DNA from: an uncultured Phenylobacterium sp.
GTDB taxonomy: Bacteria; Pseudomonadota; Alphaproteobacteria; Caulobacterales; Caulobacteraceae
Assembly: GCA_945952175.1 (NCBI GenBank)
Contig: CAMFHW010000018.1
Span: forward strand, 1-17,429
Length of the DNA: 17,429 bases
Direction: 5' to 3'
Below the pieces are notes generated by a model that saw nothing but the letters and a program-made list of their open reading frames with translations, was not told the origin of the DNA and searched no databases. Made by a program: the position numbers and the translations under genes. Every line of letters starts with the position of its first letter. The stretch's first letter is position 1. This document shows, in pieces, positions 6,330-12,593 of the stretch.

Positions 6330-6657
6330 GGGACGTTCCTCTCTGAAGCCGCCGAGGCGGCCATGAAATGAACGGCGCCAGTCACGCCCCCGAGACCGGA
6401 CCGAAGACCGCCCTCCCCAAGGACGCGCGATCTCGAAATCCGCCCTAGCACATATATTTTTAGTTTATGCGATATTCATTTTAGGCCGTTACACAATTCG
6501 CTAAATTGTGATCACGACATTATCTTGATCATATCAGTACGGTGAATTCTCGTAGACTATGATTTCGAGAATCCTCGGCGTTCATCAAGCGCACTCAACA
6601 TATCATAATATCGATGGAACCAAACGAAGACTTTCGCGTTGGCGCGGAACGACCGCC
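6330..6657. promoter_or_regulatory. Gene-free region with AT-rich island upstream of the MNIO operon
   Basis: No gene is seen here. From about 6440 to 6630 the composition drops sharply to AT-rich, unlike anything else in the window. It includes a 7-bp inverted repeat, CACAATT (6492-6498) / AATTGTG (6504-6510). An 8-bp palindrome, GTGATCAC, at 6508-6515 overlaps that repeat's right arm. TGATCA lies at 6526-6531, and a second inverted repeat is ATTCTCG (6546-6552) / CGAGAAT (6566-6572). The only gene that could be driven from here is the minus-strand operon starting at 6329. A weak candidate ECF-type promoter on the minus strand is GTAACG (6492-6487), 15 nt, CGCA (6471-6468). It resembles but does not match the Caulobacter SigF consensus (GTAACC-N16-CGAA). 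Confidence 0.6.
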
Positions 6658-7431
6658 TCACCGCACGCGATGCGCCATCCACAGATGGGCCTCGTAGGAC
6701 ATGACGAAGCCCTCGCCACGGCCCTCGATCACATCGGCCAAGCCGCCGATCAGGGCGTCGCGATTTGCAGCCGGCAGGGCCTGGTAGTGGGAGAAGCTGC
6801 GATGCAGGCCTTCATAGGCGGTGCGGTCGAGCTCGCGCCTGTACGGATAGACCTTGTGGATCAGAGGCCCGTAGCGCTGGGCGGTCGGGAACAGCTCCTT
6901 CAGCGGGCCATAGGGCAGGTACCAGCTCTCCGGCGCCGGTCCCCACAGGTGGGGCGCATAGCGCATGAACAAGGGCTCGATCGCGGCGATCAGGTCGCGC
7001 GGGCCGGGCATGGGCACATTGCCCGCCACAGCCAACAGGCCGCCGGGGACCAGCGCTTGCGCCGCCTTCTCGAAACGCACGGCCGGGTCGATCCAATGCC
7101 AAGCCTGGGCGGCGAAGACGAGCTTGAAGGCCTCGGCCTGCAGCGGCCAGGTCTCGAAGGTTCCCTCGGCGAAGGCGACGTGCGGCGCCTGGCCGACGCG
7201 GGCGCGGGCGGCGCGGATGAGCTCGGGACCCGGATCGACCGCCAGGAGGGGAACGCCGAGCTTGGCGAGGCCTATGGTCGCCTGGCCCGCGCCGCAGCCC
7301 AGCTCGAGAATCCGGTCGCCGGCGCCGAGACCCGCCTCAGCGGCGACATCGGCGAACAGGGCGTCGGGATAGCCGGGCCGGTAGGCGTCGTAGTCTTTGG
7401 CCACGCCGTCGAACATGAACCGCTGTTCCAT
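6658..7431 (-). CDS. Class I SAM-dependent methyltransferase
   Basis: A 257-aa protein. The SAM-binding motif I ILELGCGAGQATIGLA lies at ~41-56, followed by LLAVDPGPELI (motif II acidic residue Asp66). FAAQAWHWID at ~106-115 is the post-motif typical of the Methyltransf_11/25 group that includes trans-aconitate methyltransferase-like enzymes. The N-terminus FDGVAKDYDAYRPGYPDAL is common in this subgroup. It transfers a methyl group from S-adenosylmethionine to an unknown small molecule in the cytosol. The ATG at 7431 has GGGGAG close upstream. A start at 7464 would add an Arg-rich tail and lacks such a site. The same-strand hydrolase upstream is 131 nt away, with a hairpin between, so a separate unit is likely. 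Confidence 0.9.
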   Translation of the reverse strand: MEQRFMFDGVAKDYDAYRPGYPDALFADVAAEAGLGAGDRILELGCGAGQATIGLAKLGVPLLAVDPGPELIRAARARVGQAPHVAFAEGTFETWPLQAEAFKLVFAAQAWHWIDPAVRFEKAAQALVPGGLLAVAGNVPMPGPRDLIAAIEPLFMRYAPHLWGPAPESWYLPYGPLKELFPTAQRYGPLIHKVYPYRRELDRTAYEGLHRSFSHYQALPAANRDALIGGLADVIEGRGEGFVMSYEAHLWMAHRVR

Positions 7432-7531
7432 GCGATCTCCCCTCTGCCGCGGGCGCAGGGTCACGGCGTCGAGGGCGCACGGTCAAACGATGTCTCGGCG
7501 GCGCGCTTGTGAGGTGGCGTCACATCTTCTT

Positions 7532-7560
7532 GTCCTCTCCCCCCAAGCGGGGGCGGGGAC
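7532..7560. repeat. GC-rich hairpin between the hydrolase and methyltransferase genes
   Basis: GTCC followed by TCTCCCCCC, a short AAGC loop and GGGGGCGGGGAC forms a stem with small interruptions. It lies right after the stop of the minus-strand hydrolase gene (7563), so it could terminate that transcript. No T-tract is present on the minus strand. Similar CCTCTCCCCC...GGGGG elements are frequent between genes in high-GC alphaproteobacteria, so it may be a dispersed repeat. Confidence 0.5.
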
Positions 7561-7562
7561 AA

Positions 7563-8330
7563 CTACGCCTTCGTCAGCCCGGCCCCTTCCAGGAACTCGA
7601 CCAGGGCGGCGTTGAACGCCACCGGCTGGTCGATGTTGGCGGCGTGGCCGGCGTTGGGGATGGTGACCAGTTTCGCGCCGGGGATCTTGGCGGCCATGTA
7701 GCTGGAGGCGGCCAGGAAGGGCGTGTCGTCGGCGCCGACCACCACCACGCTCGGAACCTTGATGTCGGGCAGGCTCTCGATCACCCGCGCATCGTGCTGG
7801 GTGAGCATGCCGCGGGCGGCGCGGGCCAGGCCCGTGGCGTCGCGGTGGCGGGCCTGGCGGACCTCGGCCGAGCCACCGCTCGGCAGGCCCTCGGCCTCCA
7901 GCTTCTCGGCGCGCTTGATGGCGGTGGCGTTCCAGCCGGCGCGGGCCTCGTCGTTCTTGTAGCCGGGTCCGGTGTCGATGATCAGCAGGGCCCGCGCGCG
8001 CTCCGGATGGGCGCGATGGAAGGCGAGGCTCATATAGCCGCCGAGCGAGAGGCCGCCGATCACAGCGCTCTTGGCGCCGACCGCATCCAGCAGGGCCGCC
8101 ATATCGCCGACGGTCAGGGCCTCGGAATATTGGGCGAGGTCGGCAGGATAGTCGCTCTGGCCGTGGCCACGCATGTCCCAGGTGATCAGCTTGAACGACT
8201 TGGTCAGGGCCTCGACCTGGCCGTCCCACATGCCGCCGGTGGCGGAATAGCCATGGGTCAGCAGCAGGACCGGGCCTTCGCCGCGGACGTCGTAATGGAT
8301 CGCGACCCCGTCGCGGTCGAGCTTGGGCAT
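7563..8330 (-). CDS. Alpha/beta fold hydrolase
   Basis: A 255-aa cytosolic hydrolase with no signal peptide. LLLTHGYSATGGMWD at ~22-36 holds the oxyanion HG motif and ITWDMRGHGQSD follows at ~49-60. The nucleophile elbow GGLSLGGYM places Ser95, VVVVGADDTPF places Asp201 or Asp202, and IPNAGHAANID places His229. This is the complete Ser-Asp-His triad and usual length of the Abhydrolase_1 group (esterases, 3-oxoadipate enol-lactonase-like, C-C hydrolases). Substrate unknown. The chosen ATG at 8330 has GGAGGA 8 nt upstream. The longer frame to 8399 enters a repeat. It reads in the same direction as the MarR gene, 190 nt upstream across a repeat element. Confidence 0.92.
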   Translation of the reverse strand: MPKLDRDGVAIHYDVRGEGPVLLLTHGYSATGGMWDGQVEALTKSFKLITWDMRGHGQSDYPADLAQYSEALTVGDMAALLDAVGAKSAVIGGLSLGGYMSLAFHRAHPERARALLIIDTGPGYKNDEARAGWNATAIKRAEKLEAEGLPSGGSAEVRQARHRDATGLARAARGMLTQHDARVIESLPDIKVPSVVVVGADDTPFLAASSYMAAKIPGAKLVTIPNAGHAANIDQPVAFNAALVEFLEGAGLTKA

Positions 8331-8375
8331 GCGCACACTCCTCCCGGGTGGTCGGCTTCCCCTCCGCTCGGCCCG

Positions 8376-8516
8376 GCGAATGCCGGGATCCAGATGCAAG
8401 GGCGCCGCGCTTTTCGATTGATCCCATCAAGCCACTGGAACGGCGATCGCGCCATAGGATCTGGGTCCCGGCATTGGCTGCTTCGCGCCCGCTTCGCGAC
8501 GCCGGGGATGAGCGGG
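8376..8516. repeat. Interspersed intergenic repeat with inverted arms
   Basis: The 190-nt gap between the MarR and hydrolase genes holds AATGCCGGGATCCAG (8379-8393) and its near-perfect inverse CTGGGTCCCGGCATT (8461-8475, 14 of 15 paired), 67 nt apart. A GCCGGGGATGAGCG segment follows toward 8516. The 'CCGGCGAATGCCGGGATCCAG ... CTGGGTCCCGGC' style resembles the dispersed palindromic repeats found between genes in many alphaproteobacteria. It may fold into a long hairpin after the MarR stop (8521) and act as its transcript end. No reading frame is believable here. Confidence 0.6.
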
Positions 8517-8520
8517 TTAG

Positions 8521-8973
8521 TCAGTCCAGGCCGGCGCCCGCGGCCGTCAGGGCGTCGCGCACGCGCTGGACACGCAGGTTCAGGTCGATGATCTCCTCGA
8601 CGGTCAGGCCCGACCGCTCCAGCAGGGTCTCGGTCAGGCAGGTGGTGCGCGACTGCAGGGCCTTGCCGGCCTCCGCCAGCCGCACCTGCACCTGGCGCTC
8701 GTCGGCGGGATTGCGCTCGCGGGCCAGCAGGCCCGCCTGCTCCAGGCGCTTCACCAGCGGGGTGATGGTGCTGGGCTCCAGGTCGAGCCGCTCGGCGATC
8801 CCGCCGATCGTCAGGCCATCGCTCTCCCACAGCGCGCTCAGCACCAGGTACTGCGGATAGGTCAGGCCGAGCGCGTCGAGCAGCGGCTTATAGGTGCGAT
8901 TGATGGCCAGCGTCGTGCCGTAGATCGTGAAGCAGAGCTGGCCGTCCAGCGGGACGGACTGGGGGTCGGGCAT
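8521..8973 (-). CDS. MarR family regulator, OhrR-like with two cysteines
   Basis: A 150-aa winged-helix repressor. The N-terminus LDGQLCFTIYGTTLAINRTYKPLLDALGLTYPQYLVLSALWE matches the OhrR subgroup. There the cysteine in QLCF (here Cys14) senses organic hydroperoxides, and the first helix contributes to the dimer. LTIGGIAERLDLEPSTITPLVKRLEQAGLL (~54-83) is the DNA-reading helix-turn-helix, and RERNPADERQVQVRL (~85-99) is the wing. A second cysteine, Cys112 in TTCLTE, could form the disulphide used by two-cysteine OhrR proteins. The start ATG at 8973 has GGAGG four nucleotides upstream. The longer GTG start at 8997 is less likely. The gene is divergent from an exported hydrolase, with paired TATCGCGATA palindromes between them, which suggests it represses both itself and the hydrolase. 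Confidence 0.9.
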   Translation of the reverse strand: MPDPQSVPLDGQLCFTIYGTTLAINRTYKPLLDALGLTYPQYLVLSALWESDGLTIGGIAERLDLEPSTITPLVKRLEQAGLLARERNPADERQVQVRLAEAGKALQSRTTCLTETLLERSGLTVEEIIDLNLRVQRVRDALTAAGAGLD

Positions 8974-9006
8974 GGGGCCTCCGGAAAGCGTTCTCACGAA
9001 AATACA

Positions 9007-9081
9007 TATCGCGATAAATTTCTGTTTGACAAGGAATGCGGCCCTGACTTAGATATTAATTATCGCGATAATAATTATCGC
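9007..9081. promoter_or_regulatory. MarR/OhrR-type operators (TATCGCGATA, two copies plus a half-site)
   Basis: Two identical perfect 10-bp palindromes TATCGCGATA lie at 9007-9016 and 9061-9070 (centres 54 bp apart). A third partial copy TATCGC lies at 9076-9081. One lies upstream of the -35 box on the side of the regulator gene; the other covers the expected transcription start of the + gene. Such paired sites in the gap between a MarR gene and its divergent neighbour are the usual autoregulated operators. Binding by the adjacent regulator is inferred. Confidence 0.75.
9026..9055 (+). promoter_or_regulatory. Sigma-70-like promoter of the exported hydrolase
   Basis: A perfect -35 TTGACA at 9026-9031 is followed by 17 nt and TTAGAT (9049-9054), or 18 nt and TAGATA. 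The start of transcription would fall at about 9061, inside the second TATCGCGATA palindrome, so a bound repressor would block it. The downstream ribosome site AAAGGAA lies before the ATG at 9105. Confidence 0.6.
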
Positions 9082-9104
9082 AACAACACACGAAAGGAAC
9101 ACCC

Positions 9105-9881
9105 ATGCCCAAGCTTCGCACCCTCGCCGCCCCGCTCGCCGGTCTGCTGATCGCCGCCGGCGCCGCCTCCGCCCAGGCCGCTCCCGCCGGCGCGGTGAAG
9201 AACATCGTCCTCGTCCACGGCGGTTTCGTCGACGGCTCCGGCTGGGCCGGGGTCCACAAGATCCTGACCGCCGACGGCTACAAGGTGACCATCGTCCAGA
9301 ACCCGACGACGTCGCTGGCCGACGACGTCGCCGTCACCCGCCGCGCGCTCGCGGCCCAGGACGGCCCGGCGATCCTGGTCGGCCACTCCTACGGCGGCGT
9401 CGTGATCAGCGAGGCCGGTTCGGATCCGAAGGTGAAGGGCCTGATCTATGTGGCGGCCTTCGCGCCCGACGCCGGGGAATCGGTCTCCACCCTGATCGCC
9501 AACCCGCCCCCCGGCGCGCCCGTGCCGCCGATCCTGCCGCCGCAGGATGGTTTCCTGTTCCTCGACAAGGCCAAGTTCGCGGCGTCCTTCGCCGCCGACG
9601 TGAAGCCGGCCGAGGCGGCCTTCATGGCCGACTCGCAGGTTCCGTGGGGCGTCGCGGCCCTGGCCGGCGCGGTGACCCAGCCGGCCTGGAAGGTGAAGCC
9701 CACCTGGTACCTGGTCGCGCAGGACGACCACATGATCCCGCCGCCGGCCCAGCGCGTCATGGCCGCCCGCGCCAAGGCGACGGTCACCGAAGCCGCCGGC
9801 AGCCACGCGGTCTATGTCTCGCGCCCCGAGGTGGTGGCCAAGGTGATCGAGCAGGCCGCGGAAGCCGCCGGCAAGAACTGA
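9105..9881 (+). CDS. Exported alpha/beta hydrolase
   Basis: A 258-aa protein. Residues 1-26 (MPKLRTLAAPLAGLLIAAGA...AQA) are a classic Sec signal peptide ending near AQA-AP, so the mature enzyme should be periplasmic. NIVLVHGGFVDGSGW (~33-47) holds the oxyanion HGG, and ILVGHSYGGVV (~90-100) holds the nucleophile Ser95. VAQDDHMIP provides Asp207 or Asp208, and AAGSHAVYVS provides His234, so the catalytic triad is complete. The PAILVGHSYGG and VYVSRPEVVAKVI patterns place it with the alpha/beta hydrolases (esterase/'salicylate esterase-like' group) often found beside MarR regulators. Substrate unknown. It is divergent from the OhrR-like gene and carries an operator over its promoter, so induction by peroxide or a similar electrophile is likely but inferred. 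Confidence 0.92.
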   Translation: MPKLRTLAAPLAGLLIAAGAASAQAAPAGAVKNIVLVHGGFVDGSGWAGVHKILTADGYKVTIVQNPTTSLADDVAVTRRALAAQDGPAILVGHSYGGVVISEAGSDPKVKGLIYVAAFAPDAGESVSTLIANPPPGAPVPPILPPQDGFLFLDKAKFAASFAADVKPAEAAFMADSQVPWGVAALAGAVTQPAWKVKPTWYLVAQDDHMIPPPAQRVMAARAKATVTEAAGSHAVYVSRPEVVAKVIEQAAEAAGKN

Positions 9882-9903
9882 CCGCCTGAAGCGCCGACCC
9901 AGG

Positions 9904-9932
9904 AGACGCCCGCGGCCCCGCCGCGGGCGTCT
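9904..9932 (+). terminator. Hairpin terminator after the exported hydrolase
   Basis: AGACGCCCGCGG (9904-9915) and CCGCGGGCGTCT (9921-9932) form a perfect 12-bp stem with a 5-nt CCCCG loop. It lies 22 nt after the stop codon and is followed by only a short T run (TT). The very strong GC stem fits an intrinsic terminator of a high-GC genome. Confidence 0.75.
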
Positions 9933-9947
9933 TCGCGCGTGGCGGGC

Positions 9948-9995
9948 GGTGGAGGGGCAGCCTCAAGCTCGGCGCCCGGTCTCGCCCCCTCCACC
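9948..9995. repeat. Imperfect inverted repeat before the acyl-CoA dehydrogenase end
   Basis: GGTGGAGGGGC (9948-9958) pairs with GCCCCCTCCACC (9984-9995) with one bulged base, separated by 25 nt. It lies between two converging transcripts (stops at 9881 and 10050) and could end the minus-strand acyl-CoA dehydrogenase message. It may instead be a dispersed intergenic repeat. Confidence 0.4.
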
Positions 9996-10049
9996 ACGCC
10001 TGCGGCGCGCGCGCCCCCCGCGGAGGAAGGCATGCTCAGGCGACACCAA

Positions 10050-11219
10050 CTAGGCGCGCGTACCGAGCAGGTTCCTCGCCACCACCCATTTGTGGACCTC
10101 GGTGGGACCGTCGAAGATACGCATGGTCCGCAGGCGGTTGGCCATCAGGTGCAAGGGCAATTCGCGGGTCATGCCCATGGCGCCGAAGCACTGCATGGCC
10201 CGATCGACCACCTCCCACGCCATCTCGGTGGCGTAGGCCTTGATCATCGAGATCTCCTGGCGAACGTCGCGGCCCTGGTCGAGTTTCCAGGCGCAGTCAT
10301 AGGTCATCAGCCGCGCCGCATGGATGCGGGTGGCGGCGTCGGCCACCCACCACTGGATCGCCTGGCGTTCGGACAGGGGCTGGCCAAAGGTGACCCGCTG
10401 GGGTGCGAACTCGACCATCATCTCCAGCGCCCGCTGGGCCATGCCGATCGACCAGGCCGCCATCTCGCAGCGCCGCGTGCCCAGCCGCACCTGCATCGGC
10501 GCGAAGCCCTGGCCTTCGGTCCCCAGCAGTTTCCAGCCCTCGACGCGGCAGTCCTCCAGGGCGATCTCGTAGGTCGCGCCGCCACCGATCATCGGGATGC
10601 GTCGCAGGACGTTGAAGCCGGGCGTCCCCTTGTCGACCAGGAAGGCCGAGACGCCGTTGCGGCCGCCCGCCTCCGACTTCCGCGTCACCGCCATGACGAT
10701 GGTGAAGTCGGCCTCCGCCGCCCGGCTGATCCAGATTTTCCGGCCCTGCAGCACCCAGTCATCACCGTCGCGCTCGGCGCGGGTGATCATCCGCGCCGGA
10801 TCCGACCCCGCGCCCGGCTCGGAGATACCCATGGCCGAGATGGTCTCGCCGCGGACATAGGGCGCCAGATAGGCCTCGCGCTGGCGCTCGGTGACCGTCG
10901 CCATCAGCATGCGCAGGTTCGGGCTGTCCGGCGGCAGGGTGTAGGGCGTGATGGTGCGGCCGAGCGCTTCGTTCACCGCCACCAGCGCCACGGCCGGCAG
11001 GTCGACGCCGCCGACGTCGGTGGGGGCGTCGAGGCCCCAGAGGCCGAGCTCGCGCGAGACCTGGTCGATGCGCGCCCGCTCGGCGACGCTCAGGCCCGGC
11101 GGGCGGCCCGAGGCCTCGCGCTCCAATATGGCTGGCTCGAGCGGCATCAGATGGTCGTCGACGAACCGCCGCGCGAGGTCGGCGATCATCCGGTGCTCTT
11201 CGGAAAGCTGGAAATCCAT
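10050..11219 (-). CDS. Acyl-CoA dehydrogenase (ACAD10/11-like)
   Basis: A 389-aa flavoenzyme that oxidises an acyl-CoA to the trans-2-enoyl-CoA with FAD. The N-terminal helical domain starts MDFQLSEEHRMIADLARRFV. The middle beta domain holds AMGISEPGAGSDP (~129-141, FAD/substrate loop) and GRKIWISRAAEADF. The C-terminal domain holds RVTFGQPLSERQAIQWW and MQCFGAMGMTRELPL. The C-terminal RIFDGPTEVHK places Asp370 where short- and medium-chain enzymes carry the catalytic Glu. The 'DGPTEVH' form is typical of the ACAD10/11-like subgroup, where Asp is the base. The start has GGAGG ahead of the ATG. It is divergent from an IclR regulator with a palindrome between, so IclR control of this catabolic step is likely. 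The acyl-CoA substrate is unknown. Confidence 0.93.
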   Translation of the reverse strand: MDFQLSEEHRMIADLARRFVDDHLMPLEPAILEREASGRPPGLSVAERARIDQVSRELGLWGLDAPTDVGGVDLPAVALVAVNEALGRTITPYTLPPDSPNLRMLMATVTERQREAYLAPYVRGETISAMGISEPGAGSDPARMITRAERDGDDWVLQGRKIWISRAAEADFTIVMAVTRKSEAGGRNGVSAFLVDKGTPGFNVLRRIPMIGGGATYEIALEDCRVEGWKLLGTEGQGFAPMQVRLGTRRCEMAAWSIGMAQRALEMMVEFAPQRVTFGQPLSERQAIQWWVADAATRIHAARLMTYDCAWKLDQGRDVRQEISMIKAYATEMAWEVVDRAMQCFGAMGMTRELPLHLMANRLRTMRIFDGPTEVHKWVVARNLLGTRA

Positions 11220-11280
11220 GGGCGTCCTCCTCGCCTACGAGGCTGACATCGGCGGCGGGGCGGCGCAGGATGAGCGCGTC

Positions 11281-11300
11281 ATTTCCATATATGTGGAAAT
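11281..11300. promoter_or_regulatory. 20-bp near-palindrome, likely IclR operator
   Basis: ATTTCCATATATGTGGAAAT is palindromic at 18 of 20 positions, with perfect 7-bp arms ATTTCCA/TGGAAAT. It sits 61 bp upstream of the acyl-CoA dehydrogenase ATG and 19 bp before the proposed IclR start. IclR-family proteins typically bind such AT-centred palindromes in the gap to their divergent target. Binding is inferred. Confidence 0.65.
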
Positions 11301-11319
11301 CACACCGGCGGAGGGCGAC

Positions 11320-12069
11320 TTGGTCGAGACGGTGGTGAAATCGGCGGAGCGCGCCTTCGCGGTGCTCGAACTGTTCGAGACCGAGCGGCGTCCGCTGGGC
11401 CTGTCGGACGTCACCGCGCGGCTCGGCTGGCCCACCTCGTCGGCCGCGGCGCTGCTGAAGAGCCTCGTGGTGCTGGGCTATCTGGAATACGACCGCGCGC
11501 GGCGCACCTACAATCCCACCATGCGCATCGCGGTGCTGGGCCGCTGGGTGCCGGAGAGCCTGTTCGGCGACGGCGCGGTGCTCGGCGCGGCCGAGCGGCT
11601 GCACGCGGCCACCGGCCTGACCGTGATCCTGGCCACCCAGTCGGACCTGCACGCCCAGTACCTGCACGTCATCCATGGCGGCGAGCCCCTGGCGGGCATG
11701 GTGCAGCCGGGCCTGTTGAGGCCGCTGGCGGTCAGCGGCATGGGCCAGCTCTTCCTGTCGGCCCAGACGGACGAGGCGGTGCGCCGGCTGGTGCGGCGGC
11801 TGAATTATCGCAATCCCGACGACCGGGTACGGATCAGCGACCTGCTGGTGCGGCTGCACGAGGTGCGCTCGCGCGGCTACGCCTTTTCCAAGGACGCGGT
11901 GAGCCCCGGCAACGGCCTGATCGGGGCGCTGACGCCGCAGGCGGTGATGGGCCGGCGGATCGGGGTCGGGCTCGGCGGGCGCACGGCCGAGTTGGAGGCG
12001 CGGGAGGCCGAACTCGCCCGCCTGTTGCTGGCCGAGATTTCCGGGCTCGCGCGCGCCGCGCCTGACTAG
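11320..12069 (+). CDS. IclR family transcriptional regulator
   Basis: A 249-aa protein, the family's usual length. The N-terminal winged helix-turn-helix starts VVKSAERAFAVLELFE, followed by LGLSDVTARLGWPTSSAAALLKSLVVLGYLEY (recognition helix region ~28-58). The C-terminal GAF-like effector domain includes GLTVILATQSDLHAQYLHVIHG, RPLAVSGMGQLFLSA and the ending FSKDAVSPGNGLIGAL. I chose the TTG at 11320, because GGAGGG lies just upstream and the protein then begins at the usual place of the family (start-ETVVKSAERAF). Longer versions would read through the near-palindrome and the neighbour's start. It probably controls the divergent acyl-CoA dehydrogenase and perhaps the thioesterase 28 nt downstream. 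Ligand unknown. Confidence 0.87.
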   Translation: MVETVVKSAERAFAVLELFETERRPLGLSDVTARLGWPTSSAAALLKSLVVLGYLEYDRARRTYNPTMRIAVLGRWVPESLFGDGAVLGAAERLHAATGLTVILATQSDLHAQYLHVIHGGEPLAGMVQPGLLRPLAVSGMGQLFLSAQTDEAVRRLVRRLNYRNPDDRVRISDLLVRLHEVRSRGYAFSKDAVSPGNGLIGALTPQAVMGRRIGVGLGGRTAELEAREAELARLLLAEISGLARAAPD

Positions 12070-12097
12070 CTATGGTGACGGCGATAGGGAGCCCGAC

Positions 12098-12517
12098 ATG
12101 ACCGAGACCGCGACGCCGACCCTGCACGAGGCCCTGGGCCAGGTGCGCGTGCTGAAGCTGGAGCCTGGCCGGGCGGCGATCGAATACCGGGTGGCCCCGC
12201 ACATGTGCCATTCGGGCGGGGTGGCCCAGGGCGGCTTCGTCTGCGGCTGGATCGACGCGGCCATGGCGCATGCGGTGATCGCCGAGGCCGCCGAGGTGAC
12301 GCCGATGTCGCTGGAGCTCAAGGTCAGCTTCTTCGCGCCCGCCCGCCCCGGCCTGGTGATCGCCGAGGGTTGGATCGAACGGCGCGGCCGCTCCACATGT
12401 TTCCTCGAAGGCCAGCTCAAGGACGCCGACGGCAATGTGCTGGCCAAGGCCAGTTCGACCGCCCGCCTGATGCCCCGGGCCCAGGTGGAGGCGGCGGCGC
12501 GACGCGCGGTGGAATGA
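12098..12517 (+). CDS. PaaI-family hotdog thioesterase
   Basis: A 139-aa single hotdog domain. HSGGVAQGGFVCGWIDAAMAHAV (~38-60) is the active-site loop and hot-dog helix of PaaI/4HBT thioesterases, with Gly-Gly at 45-46 and Asp53 on the central helix. TPMSLELKVSFFAPARPG is the matching strand pair. It hydrolyses acyl-CoA thioesters in the cytosol, likely as a tetramer. GGGAG lies 6 nt before the ATG. It starts 28 nt after the IclR gene and probably shares its transcript. Together with the divergent acyl-CoA dehydrogenase this suggests a small acyl-CoA handling locus. Substrate unknown. Confidence 0.88.
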   Translation: MTETATPTLHEALGQVRVLKLEPGRAAIEYRVAPHMCHSGGVAQGGFVCGWIDAAMAHAVIAEAAEVTPMSLELKVSFFAPARPGLVIAEGWIERRGRSTCFLEGQLKDADGNVLAKASSTARLMPRAQVEAAARRAVE

Positions 12518-12593
12518 TCCTGACGCCTCCGTCACCTTGACTTCCGCGCGCGGCAGCGGCGCACAATCGGGCTCCAAGCAAGGGGAGACGACC

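Noticed and set aside
5259..6371. 370-codon plus-strand frame opposite the MNIO gene
   Set aside because: It is the mirror of the MNIO and CxC genes and has no recognisable motif or ribosome site.
7509..8591. 360-codon plus-strand frame opposite the alpha/beta hydrolase
   Set aside because: It is antisense to a complete catalytic-triad enzyme and crosses the intergenic repeat.
9939..11246. 435-codon plus-strand frame opposite the acyl-CoA dehydrogenase
   Set aside because: It is a shadow frame rich in Arg/His/Gly; the minus-strand enzyme is unambiguous.
10948..11319. N-terminal extension of the IclR gene back to 10948
   Set aside because: It would cover the divergent gene's start and the palindrome, and IclR proteins begin where the TTG at 11320 lies.
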